A stretch of DNA of 11,035 nucleotides from Minisyncoccota bacterium (GTDB lineage Bacteria > Patescibacteriota > Minisyncoccia > Minisyncoccales > Minisyncoccaceae). Below the pieces are notes generated by a model. It was not told where the DNA came from. It did no database searches and saw nothing but the letters and a program-made list of their open reading frames with translations. A program made the translations under genes and the position numbers. The stretch spans positions 1 through 11,035 of the forward strand of contig JAQVLF010000023.1 in assembly GCA_028704295.1 (NCBI GenBank). The letters run 5' to 3'. Shown piece by piece: positions 6,210 through 11,035 of the stretch (position 1 is the stretch's first letter; every line of letters begins with the position of its first letter).

Positions 6210-6387
6210 AAAATGGTAAGTCTTCTAATTTTAACCCTTCTTTCTTTTCTTCCTGCTTTTCTTCAGGCAAAGCTTTTGCTTCTTCCTTTCTAAAAGTATA
6301 TTTAGAAACAACATAAGCTTCTTTTCCTTCAATAATCACTACCTTTCCTTCCCTATCGACAATTTTTTTAATGTCTTCAAAATCCAT
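6208..6387 (-). CDS. Small acidic ORF after fusA with SSB-like C-terminal tail, 59 aa
   Basis: The product MDFEDIKKIVDREGKVVIIE... is 59 residues. Residues 1-31 look folded (a short helix, then the strands GKVVIIEGKEAYVVSKY), vaguely recalling Phd/YefM-type small antitoxin domains. Residues 32-52 are a charged Glu/Lys linker. The last residues are LKLEDLPF, which resembles the acidic DDDIPF tip by which bacterial SSB recruits partner proteins. The ATG is one base after the fusA stop, in the same TAA-T-ATG arrangement seen at rplD/rplW and rplW/rplB, so it is very likely translated by coupling. The str-operon terminator overlaps its stop codon, which places it as the last gene of rpsL-rpsG-fusA. 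I do not know its function. Confidence 0.78.
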   Translation of the reverse strand: MDFEDIKKIVDREGKVVIIEGKEAYVVSKYTFRKEEAKALPEEKQEEKKEGLKLEDLPF

Positions 6388-6388
6388 A

Positions 6389-8500
6389 TTATTTTCTTTT
6401 ACCTTCTATGATTTCCTGAGCAACATTATTAGGTACTTTTTCATATGAACTGAACTCCATAGTTGATGTTCCTCTGCCTTCAGTTAATGAACGCAAGGAT
6501 GTTACATAGCCGAACATTTCAGACAAAGGTACTTTTGCATAAATTACCTTCATTCCGGTTCTGTCTTCTGTCTGGTCAATCTGTCCTCTTCTTGAAGACA
6601 AGTCTCCGATTACATCTCCTAAGAACTTCTCAGGAATAACGACCTCTACTTTCATAATAGGCTCTAATATATGAGGATTTGCTTTTTTAGCTGCCTCAAT
6701 TAAAGCTTGTGCACCTGCGATCTTAAAAGCAATTTCAGAAGAGTCAACTTCATGAAATGATCCATCATATAGCGTAGCTTTAACATCAATTAAATTATAT
6801 CCAGCAACAACACCTTTTCCCATTGCTTCTTTAATACCTTTTTCTACAGCAGGAATATATTCTCTTGGAATAACACCTCCTTTAATTTCATCCACAAATT
6901 CAAATCCTTTACCTCTTTCAATTGGCTCAATTCTAATCTTAACGTGTCCATATTGCCCTCTACCTCCTGATTGCTTAACATATTTATATTCGGCCTCAGC
7001 ATTAGACTCAATAGCTTCCTTATATGATACTTGCGGCCTTCCGACATTTGCTTCTACTCCAAATTCTCTTTTCATTCTGTCTACGATAATGTCTAAGTGC
7101 AATTCTCCCATACCGCCGATAATAGTTTCTCCTGTCTCTTGATCTGTACTTACTCTAAATGTTGGATCTTCTTCTTGAAGCCTTCTTAATGCATTGCCCA
7201 TCTTTTCTTGATCGTTCTTAGTTTTTGGCTCAATTTTAATATTAATAACTGGTTCTGGGAATGAAATTTGCTCTAGAATAATAGGATTATTCTCGTCGCA
7301 TAAAGTGTTTCCAGTTGTTGTGTTTTTAAGACCCACTGTCGCGCAAATATCTCCTGCAAAAATTTCGTCAACTTCTTCTCTTTGATTTGCATGCATTCTT
7401 ATAATCCTACCAAGTCTTTCTTTCTCTTTTGTATTTGTATTTATTAAATAATTTCCTTTTTCAAATTTTCCAGAATATACCCTCAAATATGTTAAAGTTC
7501 CTACATATGGATCGGCTGCAATTTTAAATGCAAGAGCTGCGAATGGCTCATCATCAGAAGCGTGTCTTACTAAAACTTTAGTCTCATCTTTTGGATCAAT
7601 TCCCTCAACTGCTGGAACATCGATAGGAGATGGCAAATAATAGACAACTGCATCTAAGAGCAATTGAACTCCTTTGTTCTTTAAAGCTGTTCCACATAAT
7701 ACTGGAACTAATTTATACGCAATAACAGCTTTTCTTAAAGCTTTTTTAATATCAGAAATAGCAAGCTCTTCTCCTCCTAGATATTTTTCCATCAAAACTT
7801 CATCCTCAGCCGCAATTTTATCTAACATTCCTAATCTTGCGCTTTCTGCTCTTGCCCTATAGTCTTCGGGAATTTCGATTTCTTTAACGTCATTTCCATT
7901 TTCCCCTTCAAATTTAAAGGCTTTCATTTGAATTAAATCAATAATCCCCTCCATCTCTGCCTCCTCTCCTAAAGGAAGCTGAATAGGCACTGCATTTTTA
8001 GTTAATTTTTCATAAATACTTGAAACAGCATGTTCAAAAGATGCTCCCACTCTATCTAGTTTATTAATAAAGCAAAGCCTTGGAACTAAATATTTATCAG
8101 CTTGCCTCCATACTGTTTCTGATTGTGCTTCAACGCCAGATACGCCGTCGAATACTACTACAGCACCATCAAGCACTCTTAAGGATCTTTGTACTTCGGC
8201 AGTAAAATCAATGTGTCCTGGTGTATCAATAAGGTTGATTCTGTGCTCATTTGTCTTTTCTTTTGTTAAATAATTTTCAGGTGACCAAAAACAAGTTGTT
8301 GCAGCTGAACAAATTGTAATACCTCTTTCTCTTTCCTGTGCCATCCAATCCATTTGTGATTCTCCTGTATGAGTTTCACCCATCTTGTGAGAAACCCCTG
8401 TGTAATACAAAATACGCTCAGATACAGTTGTCTTTCCTGCGTCAATGTGAGCAATAATACCGATATTTCTATACTTTTCTATTGGATATTTTCTAGGCAT
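6389..8500 (-). CDS. fusA: Elongation factor G
   Basis: EF-G (703 aa) is the GTPase that drives tRNA-mRNA translocation and, with RRF, ribosome recycling. The G domain has G1 AHIDAGKT at about residues 17-24, the RGITI switch, G3 DTPGHIDF and G4 NKLDR. Domain II (DPYVGTLTYLRVYSGKFEKG), domain III (EPKTKNDQEKMGNALRRLQEEDP), domain IV (GRGQYGHVKIRIEP) and domain V (EPIMKVEVVIPEKFLGDVIGDLSSRRGQI) follow in order. Length and motifs are normal for a single canonical EF-G. It starts 68 bases after rpsG, and a strong terminator-like hairpin ends only about 12 bases before the ATG. No Shine-Dalgarno is seen. A 59-aa ORF follows after one base. Confidence 0.98.
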   Translation of the reverse strand: MPRKYPIEKYRNIGIIAHIDAGKTTVSERILYYTGVSHKMGETHTGESQMDWMAQERERGITICSAATTCFWSPENYLTKEKTNEHRINLIDTPGHIDFTAEVQRSLRVLDGAVVVFDGVSGVEAQSETVWRQADKYLVPRLCFINKLDRVGASFEHAVSSIYEKLTKNAVPIQLPLGEEAEMEGIIDLIQMKAFKFEGENGNDVKEIEIPEDYRARAESARLGMLDKIAAEDEVLMEKYLGGEELAISDIKKALRKAVIAYKLVPVLCGTALKNKGVQLLLDAVVYYLPSPIDVPAVEGIDPKDETKVLVRHASDDEPFAALAFKIAADPYVGTLTYLRVYSGKFEKGNYLINTNTKEKERLGRIIRMHANQREEVDEIFAGDICATVGLKNTTTGNTLCDENNPIILEQISFPEPVINIKIEPKTKNDQEKMGNALRRLQEEDPTFRVSTDQETGETIIGGMGELHLDIIVDRMKREFGVEANVGRPQVSYKEAIESNAEAEYKYVKQSGGRGQYGHVKIRIEPIERGKGFEFVDEIKGGVIPREYIPAVEKGIKEAMGKGVVAGYNLIDVKATLYDGSFHEVDSSEIAFKIAGAQALIEAAKKANPHILEPIMKVEVVIPEKFLGDVIGDLSSRRGQIDQTEDRTGMKVIYAKVPLSEMFGYVTSLRSLTEGRGTSTMEFSSYEKVPNNVAQEIIEGKRK

Positions 8501-8512
8501 AAATGTTTGTCT

Positions 8513-8552
8513 AAAAAAAGAAACTGCCTTGGCTTAATTAACAGTTTCTTTT
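8513..8552 (-). terminator. Terminator-like attenuator between rpsG and fusA
   Basis: On the minus strand AAAAGAAACTG and CAGTTTCTTTT pair perfectly over 11 bases around a 15-base loop, and the 3' arm runs into seven T (8519-8513). It satisfies the rules for intrinsic termination but lies inside the str operon, just before the fusA start and with no obvious promoter after it. It probably reduces or regulates fusA transcription. Confidence 0.65.
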
Positions 8553-8568
8553 GATTATTTATTAATTA

Positions 8569-9033
8569 TTACCAAGCAAAATGTGCAAAGGCTCTATTTG
8601 CTTCGGCCATTCTATGTGTATCTTCCTTTTTCTTAACTGAGTTTCCTCTATTTTCTGAAGCATCAATTAATTCTTCTGCTAATTTTACGGGCATTGTTTT
8701 TCCACCTTTTGCTCTTGCTGATCTAATCATCCACTTCATGGCTAAGCTTAATCTTCTATCGCCCTTAACTTCTACTGGAACTTGGTAAGTTGCTCCACCA
8801 ACCCTTTTTGGCTTAACCTCTAAGAGTGGTGAAACATTTTCAATTGCTTTTAAAAACACATCTAATGGATCTTGCTTTTTCTTTTCTTTAATAATATCTA
8901 GAGCATTATAAACAATTTTTAGGGCTGTCTTTTTCTTTCCATTCCACATGAGCTGATTAGCAAACTTAGCAACCATAAAATTGTTATATTTCATGTCAGG
9001 TTCAATTGTTTTTTTATCAAATTTTTTTGCCAT
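8569..9033 (-). CDS. rpsG: 30S ribosomal protein S7
   Basis: S7 (154 aa) nucleates assembly of the 30S head and contacts E-site tRNA. Recognisable blocks are MVAKFANQLMWNGKKKTALK (about residues 20-39), VSPLLEVKPKRVGGATYQVP (near 68-87), ALAMKWMIRSAR-like LSLAMKWMIRSARAKGGKTM and the C-terminal NRGNSVKKKEDTHRMAEANRAFAHF. The length matches the usual 156. It starts 11 bases after the rpsL stop in an A+T-only gap without Shine-Dalgarno. In enterobacteria S7 represses its own operon by binding the rpsL-rpsG spacer; here that spacer is only 11 bases, so such a site would have to lie elsewhere. Confidence 0.97.
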   Translation of the reverse strand: MAKKFDKKTIEPDMKYNNFMVAKFANQLMWNGKKKTALKIVYNALDIIKEKKKQDPLDVFLKAIENVSPLLEVKPKRVGGATYQVPVEVKGDRRLSLAMKWMIRSARAKGGKTMPVKLAEELIDASENRGNSVKKKEDTHRMAEANRAFAHFAW

Positions 9034-9044
9034 ATATTTAAATA

Positions 9045-9458
9045 TTATTCTTGAGGCTTCTTAACACCATATTTACTTCTCTTCTTTTTTCTTCCATCAA
9101 CTGCTCCGCAATCCAAAACCCCTCTCACAATGTGGTATCTCACTCCTGGAAGATCCTTTACTCTTCCACCTCTTAAAAGAACAATCGAATGTTCTTGAAG
9201 TGCATGTCCTTCTCCAGGAATATATGCTGTAACTTCCATTCCATTTGATAATTTGACTCTTGCAACCTTTCTTAAAGCAGAGTTAGGTTTTTTAGGTGTT
9301 GTTGTAAACACTTTCAAACACACTCCTTTTTTAAAAGGTGAAAAATACTCAGTTGATCTATTTTTTACAGGATTAAAACCAACTCTCATTGCTGGAGTCG
9401 CTGTCTTTTTTCTAACTATTTTTCTTCCTTTTTTAATTAATTGATTAATTGTTGCCAT
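9045..9458 (-). CDS. rpsL: 30S ribosomal protein S12
   Basis: S12 (137 aa) is at the decoding centre and controls translational accuracy. It reads MATINQLIKKGRKI..., then TTTPKKPNSALRKVARVKLS (about residues 52-71) and LLRGGRVKDLPGVRYHIVRG (94-113). The lysines whose replacement gives streptomycin resistance are unchanged (Lys56/Lys57 in TPKKPNS, Lys101 in RVKDLPG), so no resistance allele is evident. Relative to the E. coli protein there is a 13-residue insertion before GVC, which is also the normal length in Firmicutes-type S12. It is the first gene of the str operon, with a good promoter 60-90 bases upstream and no Shine-Dalgarno. Confidence 0.97.
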   Translation of the reverse strand: MATINQLIKKGRKIVRKKTATPAMRVGFNPVKNRSTEYFSPFKKGVCLKVFTTTPKKPNSALRKVARVKLSNGMEVTAYIPGEGHALQEHSIVLLRGGRVKDLPGVRYHIVRGVLDCGAVDGRKKKRSKYGVKKPQE

Positions 9459-9493
9459 AAATTATATTCTTTTTCTTACAATAAAAATAAATC

Positions 9494-9508
9494 AGCAAAT
9501 TTTCTGCT
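9494..9508 (-). promoter_or_regulatory. Small hairpin at the expected 5' end of the rpsL mRNA
   Basis: AGCAGA-AAA-TTTGCT pairs over six positions (one G-U) and begins within a few bases of the transcript start predicted from the rpsL promoter. A hairpin at the very 5' end can protect mRNA from decay; that role is inferred. Confidence 0.3.
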
Positions 9509-9516
9509 ATAGTAGT

Positions 9517-9545
9517 AAAATAACAGAATAAAAATAAATTGTCAA
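9517..9545 (-). promoter_or_regulatory. Promoter of the str operon
   Basis: On the minus strand a perfect TTGACA (9545-9540) is followed after 17 bases by TATTTT (9522-9517). The expected transcript start is near 9510, giving a leader of about 52 bases to rpsL. A terminator for the preceding gene lies immediately upstream. Confidence 0.75.
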
Positions 9546-9558
9546 TATGTTTTAAATT

Positions 9559-9589
9559 AAAAAAGGGATACGATTTTAAACATTATCCC
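9559..9589 (-). terminator. Intrinsic terminator after the broken small gene
   Basis: On the minus strand GGGATA (9589-9584) pairs with TATCCC (9570-9565) around a 13-base loop and is followed by TTTTTT (9564-9559). It ends 10-40 bases after the stop of the upstream frame and separates it from the str promoter. Confidence 0.7.
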
Positions 9590-9599
9590 GATAATAACT

Positions 9600-9827
9600 T
9601 TACCTAACTTCTAAAATAGGCTCTTGCTCTTCTCTTCGAGTCTTAATAAGCAATTTTCTTACTTCTTCCCAACACTCCATTTCAAGAGCATAGTAACTAT
9701 TGGAGATTGCTTCGATAGGCAGTCCGCTCTCCTCACTAACCCCGCCATCTCTTCTGCAAGCTTAAAAGCCTTTTTTCTCATGGCGATGCATCGCTAGAGA
9801 AACTAGCTCCAATTCTCTATCTCTCAT
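9600..9827 (-). pseudogene. Small gene interrupted by a stop or paired frameshift, 75 codons
   Basis: A frame starts with ATG at 9827, seven bases after a good Shine-Dalgarno (GGAG, 9838-9835), and reads MRDRELELVSLAMHRHEKKGF before TAA at 9764-9762. The same frame then stays open from codon 23 to TAA at 9600 and looks protein-like: VSEESGLPIEAISNSYYALE continuing to EEQEPILEVR. Between them the +1 frame reads KAFKLAEEMAG, a far better amphipathic helix than the in-frame KGF*ACRRDGG. The simplest reading is an extra A in the six-A run at about 9771-9776, with a compensating change near the GGGG at about 9740-9743. It could be real decay, a sequencing error or, less likely, programmed frameshifting. 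The protein is mostly charged and helical with no membrane segment. I do not recognise it. Confidence 0.5.
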
Positions 9828-9885
9828 ACTTTTACTCCAATATTGATGTACCGCCATTAGTACGAGTTTTAACAATTATTCATTC

Positions 9886-9912
9886 AAAAAAACAGGAAAA
9901 TCTATTTTCCTG
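9886..9912 (-). terminator. Intrinsic terminator of the two-gene membrane-protein unit
   Basis: On the minus strand CAGGAAAA-TAGA-TTTTCCTG forms an eight-base-pair stem followed by seven T (9892-9886). The TAG stop codon of the 49-aa ORF lies in the loop, so gene end and terminator are fused. Confidence 0.85.
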
Positions 9913-10051
9913 ATATAATAAAGACTGCTAAAAAAAACATGATTGAGGCTATAAAACACCATAAATTTTTAAAGAAAAAAGATAGGTAAGAAGTAATAAC
10001 ACCTGAAATTGATAAAATTAAAATTAAGAATAGATACGATGAAAAATTCAT
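9902..10051 (-). CDS. Two-helix small membrane protein, 49 aa, unrecognised
   Basis: The product MNFSSYLFLILILSISGVIT... is almost entirely hydrophobic: one segment at about residues 5-26 and a second at 29-47, joined by FFKNLW, ending IISGK. The ATG is six bases after GAGG (10061-10058), a Shine-Dalgarno that overlaps the TGA stop of the 86-aa gene, so the two genes are probably translationally coupled. The terminator overlaps its stop codon. The spacing, Shine-Dalgarno and terminator support it as real despite its size. The function is unknown; as part of a pair with another two-helix protein it may form a small membrane complex, which is inference. Confidence 0.75.
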   Translation of the reverse strand: MNFSSYLFLILILSISGVITSYLSFFFKNLWCFIASIMFFLAVFIISGK

Positions 10052-10059
10052 ACGTTGCC

Positions 10060-10320
10060 TCAAAGCTGAGCTTCTTTACCTATACTCGCAGTGATTCTTC
10101 CCAAATAGAAAAGAATAGCTGCCATGATAATAAAAGAGCCTTCCGCTATAAGTGTTTGTCCATTAAACCATGCAAATAGGTTAATGAAGAAAAATAGTAA
10201 GATAGAAAGAAAGGACATTATACCCTTGAGATACATTTTTTGGATTTCAATGAATGGTTTCTCTAACGACTCCTCTTCCCTAGCAATTGCTTTCATCCAA
10301 TTTTTTGCAAATTCAAACAT
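10060..10320 (-). CDS. Two-helix small membrane protein, 86 aa, unrecognised
   Basis: I do not recognise the family. A charged amphipathic N-terminus (MFEFAKNWMKAIAREEESLEKPF) precedes two hydrophobic segments, about residues 33-52 (GIMSFLSILLFFFINLFAWF) and 56-74 (TLIAEGSFIIMAAILFYLG). The tail is short (RITASIGKEAQL). It has a strong Shine-Dalgarno, AGGAG at 10333-10329, eight bases before ATG. It ends in TGA eight bases above the next ORF, with which it forms a two-gene unit closed by the terminator at 9886-9912. The use of TGA as stop argues for the standard genetic code. It lies directly downstream of a tRNA-Glu transcript. Confidence 0.82.
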   Translation of the reverse strand: MFEFAKNWMKAIAREEESLEKPFIEIQKMYLKGIMSFLSILLFFFINLFAWFNGQTLIAEGSFIIMAAILFYLGRITASIGKEAQL

Positions 10321-10341
10321 TCCAAATTCTCCTATATTTAA

Positions 10342-10370
10342 ATAATAACATTTTTAATAAACATTGAAAA
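10342..10370 (-). promoter_or_regulatory. Candidate promoter of the two-gene membrane-protein unit
   Basis: On the minus strand TTTTCA (10370-10365) is followed after 17 bases by TATTAT (10347-10342). This would give a leader of about 15 bases, enough for the Shine-Dalgarno. The -35 matches at four of six positions only. Confidence 0.35.
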
Positions 10371-10377
10371 GATTTTG

Positions 10378-10400
10378 AGACCCCACACGAAAGTGTGTCT
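10378..10400. other. Bulged hairpin with GAAA tetraloop, function unknown
   Basis: On the plus strand AGAC-CCC-ACAC-GAAA-GTGT-GTCT forms two stacked four-pair stems with a three-C bulge and a GAAA loop. Neither strand shows a T run after it, so it is not a standard terminator. It lies between the tRNA-Glu terminator and the promoter of the membrane-protein unit. Confidence 0.35.
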
Positions 10401-10413
10401 ATCATGTTAAATT

Positions 10414-10438
10414 AAAAACAACAGCTCTGGCTGCTTGT
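10414..10438 (-). terminator. Terminator of the tRNA-Glu transcript
   Basis: On the minus strand ACAAGCAGC-CAGA-GCTGTTGT pairs over eight positions with one bulged G and runs into TTTTT (10418-10414). It would end the tRNA transcript about 85 bases after the tRNA. Confidence 0.6.
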
Positions 10439-10459
10439 CTTAATCCTTCCCTCAGCTCA

Positions 10460-10478
10460 GAGGTTTTCGGAAAACCTC
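10460..10478 (-). other. Perfect hairpin in the tRNA-Glu trailer
   Basis: GAGGTTTT and AAAACCTC pair perfectly over eight bases around a CCG loop, between the tRNA 3' end and the terminator. It could mark the 3' processing region or a trailer-derived small RNA. No T run follows. Confidence 0.4.
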
Positions 10479-10522
10479 CTTCAATATCTTTATCTTCTAC
10501 CTTTGATAAGAAAATCCATGTG

Positions 10523-10595
10523 CGACCCCAACCAGATTCGAACTGGTGTTGCCAGGATGAGAACCTGGAGTCCTGAACCACTAGACGATGAGGCC
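10523..10595 (-). tRNA. tRNA-Glu, anticodon CTC
   Basis: A 73-base cloverleaf folds on the minus strand. The acceptor stem GGCCTCA/TGGGGTC has seven pairs including two G-U, and the D arm is CGTCTAGTGGTTCAGGAC. The anticodon arm is CCAGG-TTCTCAT-CCTGG with CTC at positions 34-36, and the T arm is ACCAG-TTCGAAT-CTGGT. The anticodon reads GAG, so it charges with glutamate; the CGTCTAG D-arm sequence is typical of bacterial tRNA-Glu. The discriminator is G and the next bases are CAC, so CCA is not encoded and must be added enzymatically. It has its own promoter and terminator. Open frames crossing it are spurious. Confidence 0.95.
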
Positions 10596-10607
10596 TTGAC
10601 AATATAA

Positions 10608-10636
10608 TTAATAGCATATTTTAAATTATTTGTCAC
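10608..10636 (-). promoter_or_regulatory. Promoter of tRNA-Glu
   Basis: On the minus strand GTGACA (10636-10631, five of six matches) is followed after 17 bases by TATTAA (10613-10608). The tRNA begins 12 bases after the -10, leaving a very short 5' leader. It directly follows the terminator of the upstream gene. Confidence 0.7.
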
Positions 10637-10639
10637 TAT

Positions 10640-10663
10640 AAAAAAATATGCATGAAATGCATA
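10640..10663 (-). terminator. Intrinsic terminator of the 111-aa gene
   Basis: On the minus strand TATGCAT-TTC-ATGCATA forms a seven-base-pair stem followed by seven T (10646-10640). It starts two bases after the stop codon. Confidence 0.8.
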
Positions 10664-10664
10664 G

Positions 10665-11000
10665 TTAATTAAGCAGAAAACGAACGTCACTCCACGAGAA
10701 AAGAATCTCTCCTTCCTTGGTCAACACATCAAACTCCTTGATAATTCTACTCTCACTTCCATTAGATTCATCCTTTTTCCAATCGAAGATGAATTTGGAG
10801 AAAGAGACTTCGTTTTTAGGAGAAACTGCTCTCTCCATAATTTCTTCTGCCGTTCCTGAGACATTTGTTGTCTCCATGGCATAAAACTTACTGCCAGCCG
10901 CACATTCCATTGCGACTGCCAATCCGCAAAAGAAACCATTTCCTCTGCGAACAAGTAGAAAGCTTCTGCCCTTAAGTGTCTCCACATGCCATACCTGCAT
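10665..11000 (-). CDS. Unrecognised soluble protein, 111 aa
   Basis: I do not recognise this protein. It has no signal peptide and no membrane helix. The N-terminal half (MQVWHVETLKGRSFLLVRRG... to about residue 46) alternates strand-like and small residues and contains two cysteines (25, 33). The middle AEEIMERAVSPKN looks helical. The C-terminal half is acidic and strand-rich (SFSKFIFDWKKDE, RIIKEFDVLTKEGEILFSWS). A Shine-Dalgarno, AGGTG at 11012-11008, lies seven bases before ATG, which supports this start. It is followed by its own terminator, so it ends its transcript. Its base composition is less A+T-rich than the ribosomal genes. Its promoter is probably at or beyond the right edge. 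Confidence 0.75.
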   Translation of the reverse strand: MQVWHVETLKGRSFLLVRRGNGFFCGLAVAMECAAGSKFYAMETTNVSGTAEEIMERAVSPKNEVSFSKFIFDWKKDESNGSESRIIKEFDVLTKEGEILFSWSDVRFLLN

Positions 11001-11035
11001 TTTTAGTCACCTATTCTATAATCGGAGTTAACATA

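Noticed and set aside
9296..9340. 13-residue insertion in S12 relative to the E. coli protein.
   Set aside because: The same longer form is the normal length in Firmicutes-type S12, so it is not novel.
9783..9794. Perfect 12-bp palindrome GCGATGCATCGC inside the broken small gene.
   Set aside because: It occurs once, has no second copy or promoter context, and is explained as coding sequence. No operator role can be supported.
10402..10690. Open frames running through the tRNA-Glu gene.
   Set aside because: The tRNA cloverleaf, promoter and terminator explain this region; frames that start upstream of or inside the tRNA are not credible genes.
1..11035. Recoded TGA (as in Gracilibacteria, SR1 or mycoplasmas), CRISPR arrays, insertion sequences and attachment sites.
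   Set aside because: TGA ends the 86-aa gene right at the next gene's Shine-Dalgarno, and tryptophan is read from TGG. No regular repeat-spacer arrays, transposase motifs or tRNA 3'-end duplications were seen.

Overview
The window is an A+T-rich stretch of bacterial chromosome. Every convincing gene lies on the minus strand, so transcription runs from high to low coordinates. Its core is the str and S10 ribosomal-protein/elongation-factor region: rpsL, rpsG, fusA, then tuf, rpsJ, rplC, rplD, rplW and rplB (the last cut off by the left edge). The very A+T-rich translation genes, near-total lack of Shine-Dalgarno sequences before them, very tight junctions and many tiny membrane or acidic ORFs suggest a reduced-genome lineage such as Patescibacteria (CPR, Parcubacteria-like). 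This placement is inference from style, not from a phylogeny. TGA is used as a stop (10060-10062), so the code appears standard.

Layout, right to left in transcription order. 11000-10640: an unrecognised 111-aa soluble protein with its own terminator. 10636-10414: a promoter, tRNA-Glu(CTC) and a trailer with two hairpins. 10370-9886: a two-gene unit of small membrane proteins, ending in a terminator. 9827-9559: a small gene with a good Shine-Dalgarno but a broken frame, then a terminator. 9545-6184: the str operon rpsL-rpsG-fusA plus a 59-aa acidic ORF, with a terminator-like hairpin between rpsG and fusA. 6141-5834: a small three-helix membrane protein of visibly different base composition. 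5667-3915: an ABC-F ATPase with its own promoter, a possible 54-aa leader ORF and a terminator. 3873-1: tuf and the S10 operon under a separate promoter, with a terminator-like hairpin between rpsJ and rplC.

The core genes supply ribosomal proteins S12, S7, S10, L3, L4, L23 and L2 and the GTPases EF-G and EF-Tu. The ABC-F protein is the same kind of machine in a broad sense, since family members act at the ribosomal E site. It sits between fusA and tuf, which are adjacent in many bacteria.

The most unusual signals are these. A 49-bp direct repeat carries both the tuf and the ABC-F promoters and flanks the ABC-F gene. The second ABC-F Walker A has lost its lysine. Two intercistronic hairpins with U tracts lie inside the ribosomal operons. 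A hydrophobic leader ORF precedes ABC-F. The ORF after fusA ends in an SSB-like tail. An 11-nt junction sequence recurs at three gene boundaries. All structures and promoters were found by eye and no searches were run.
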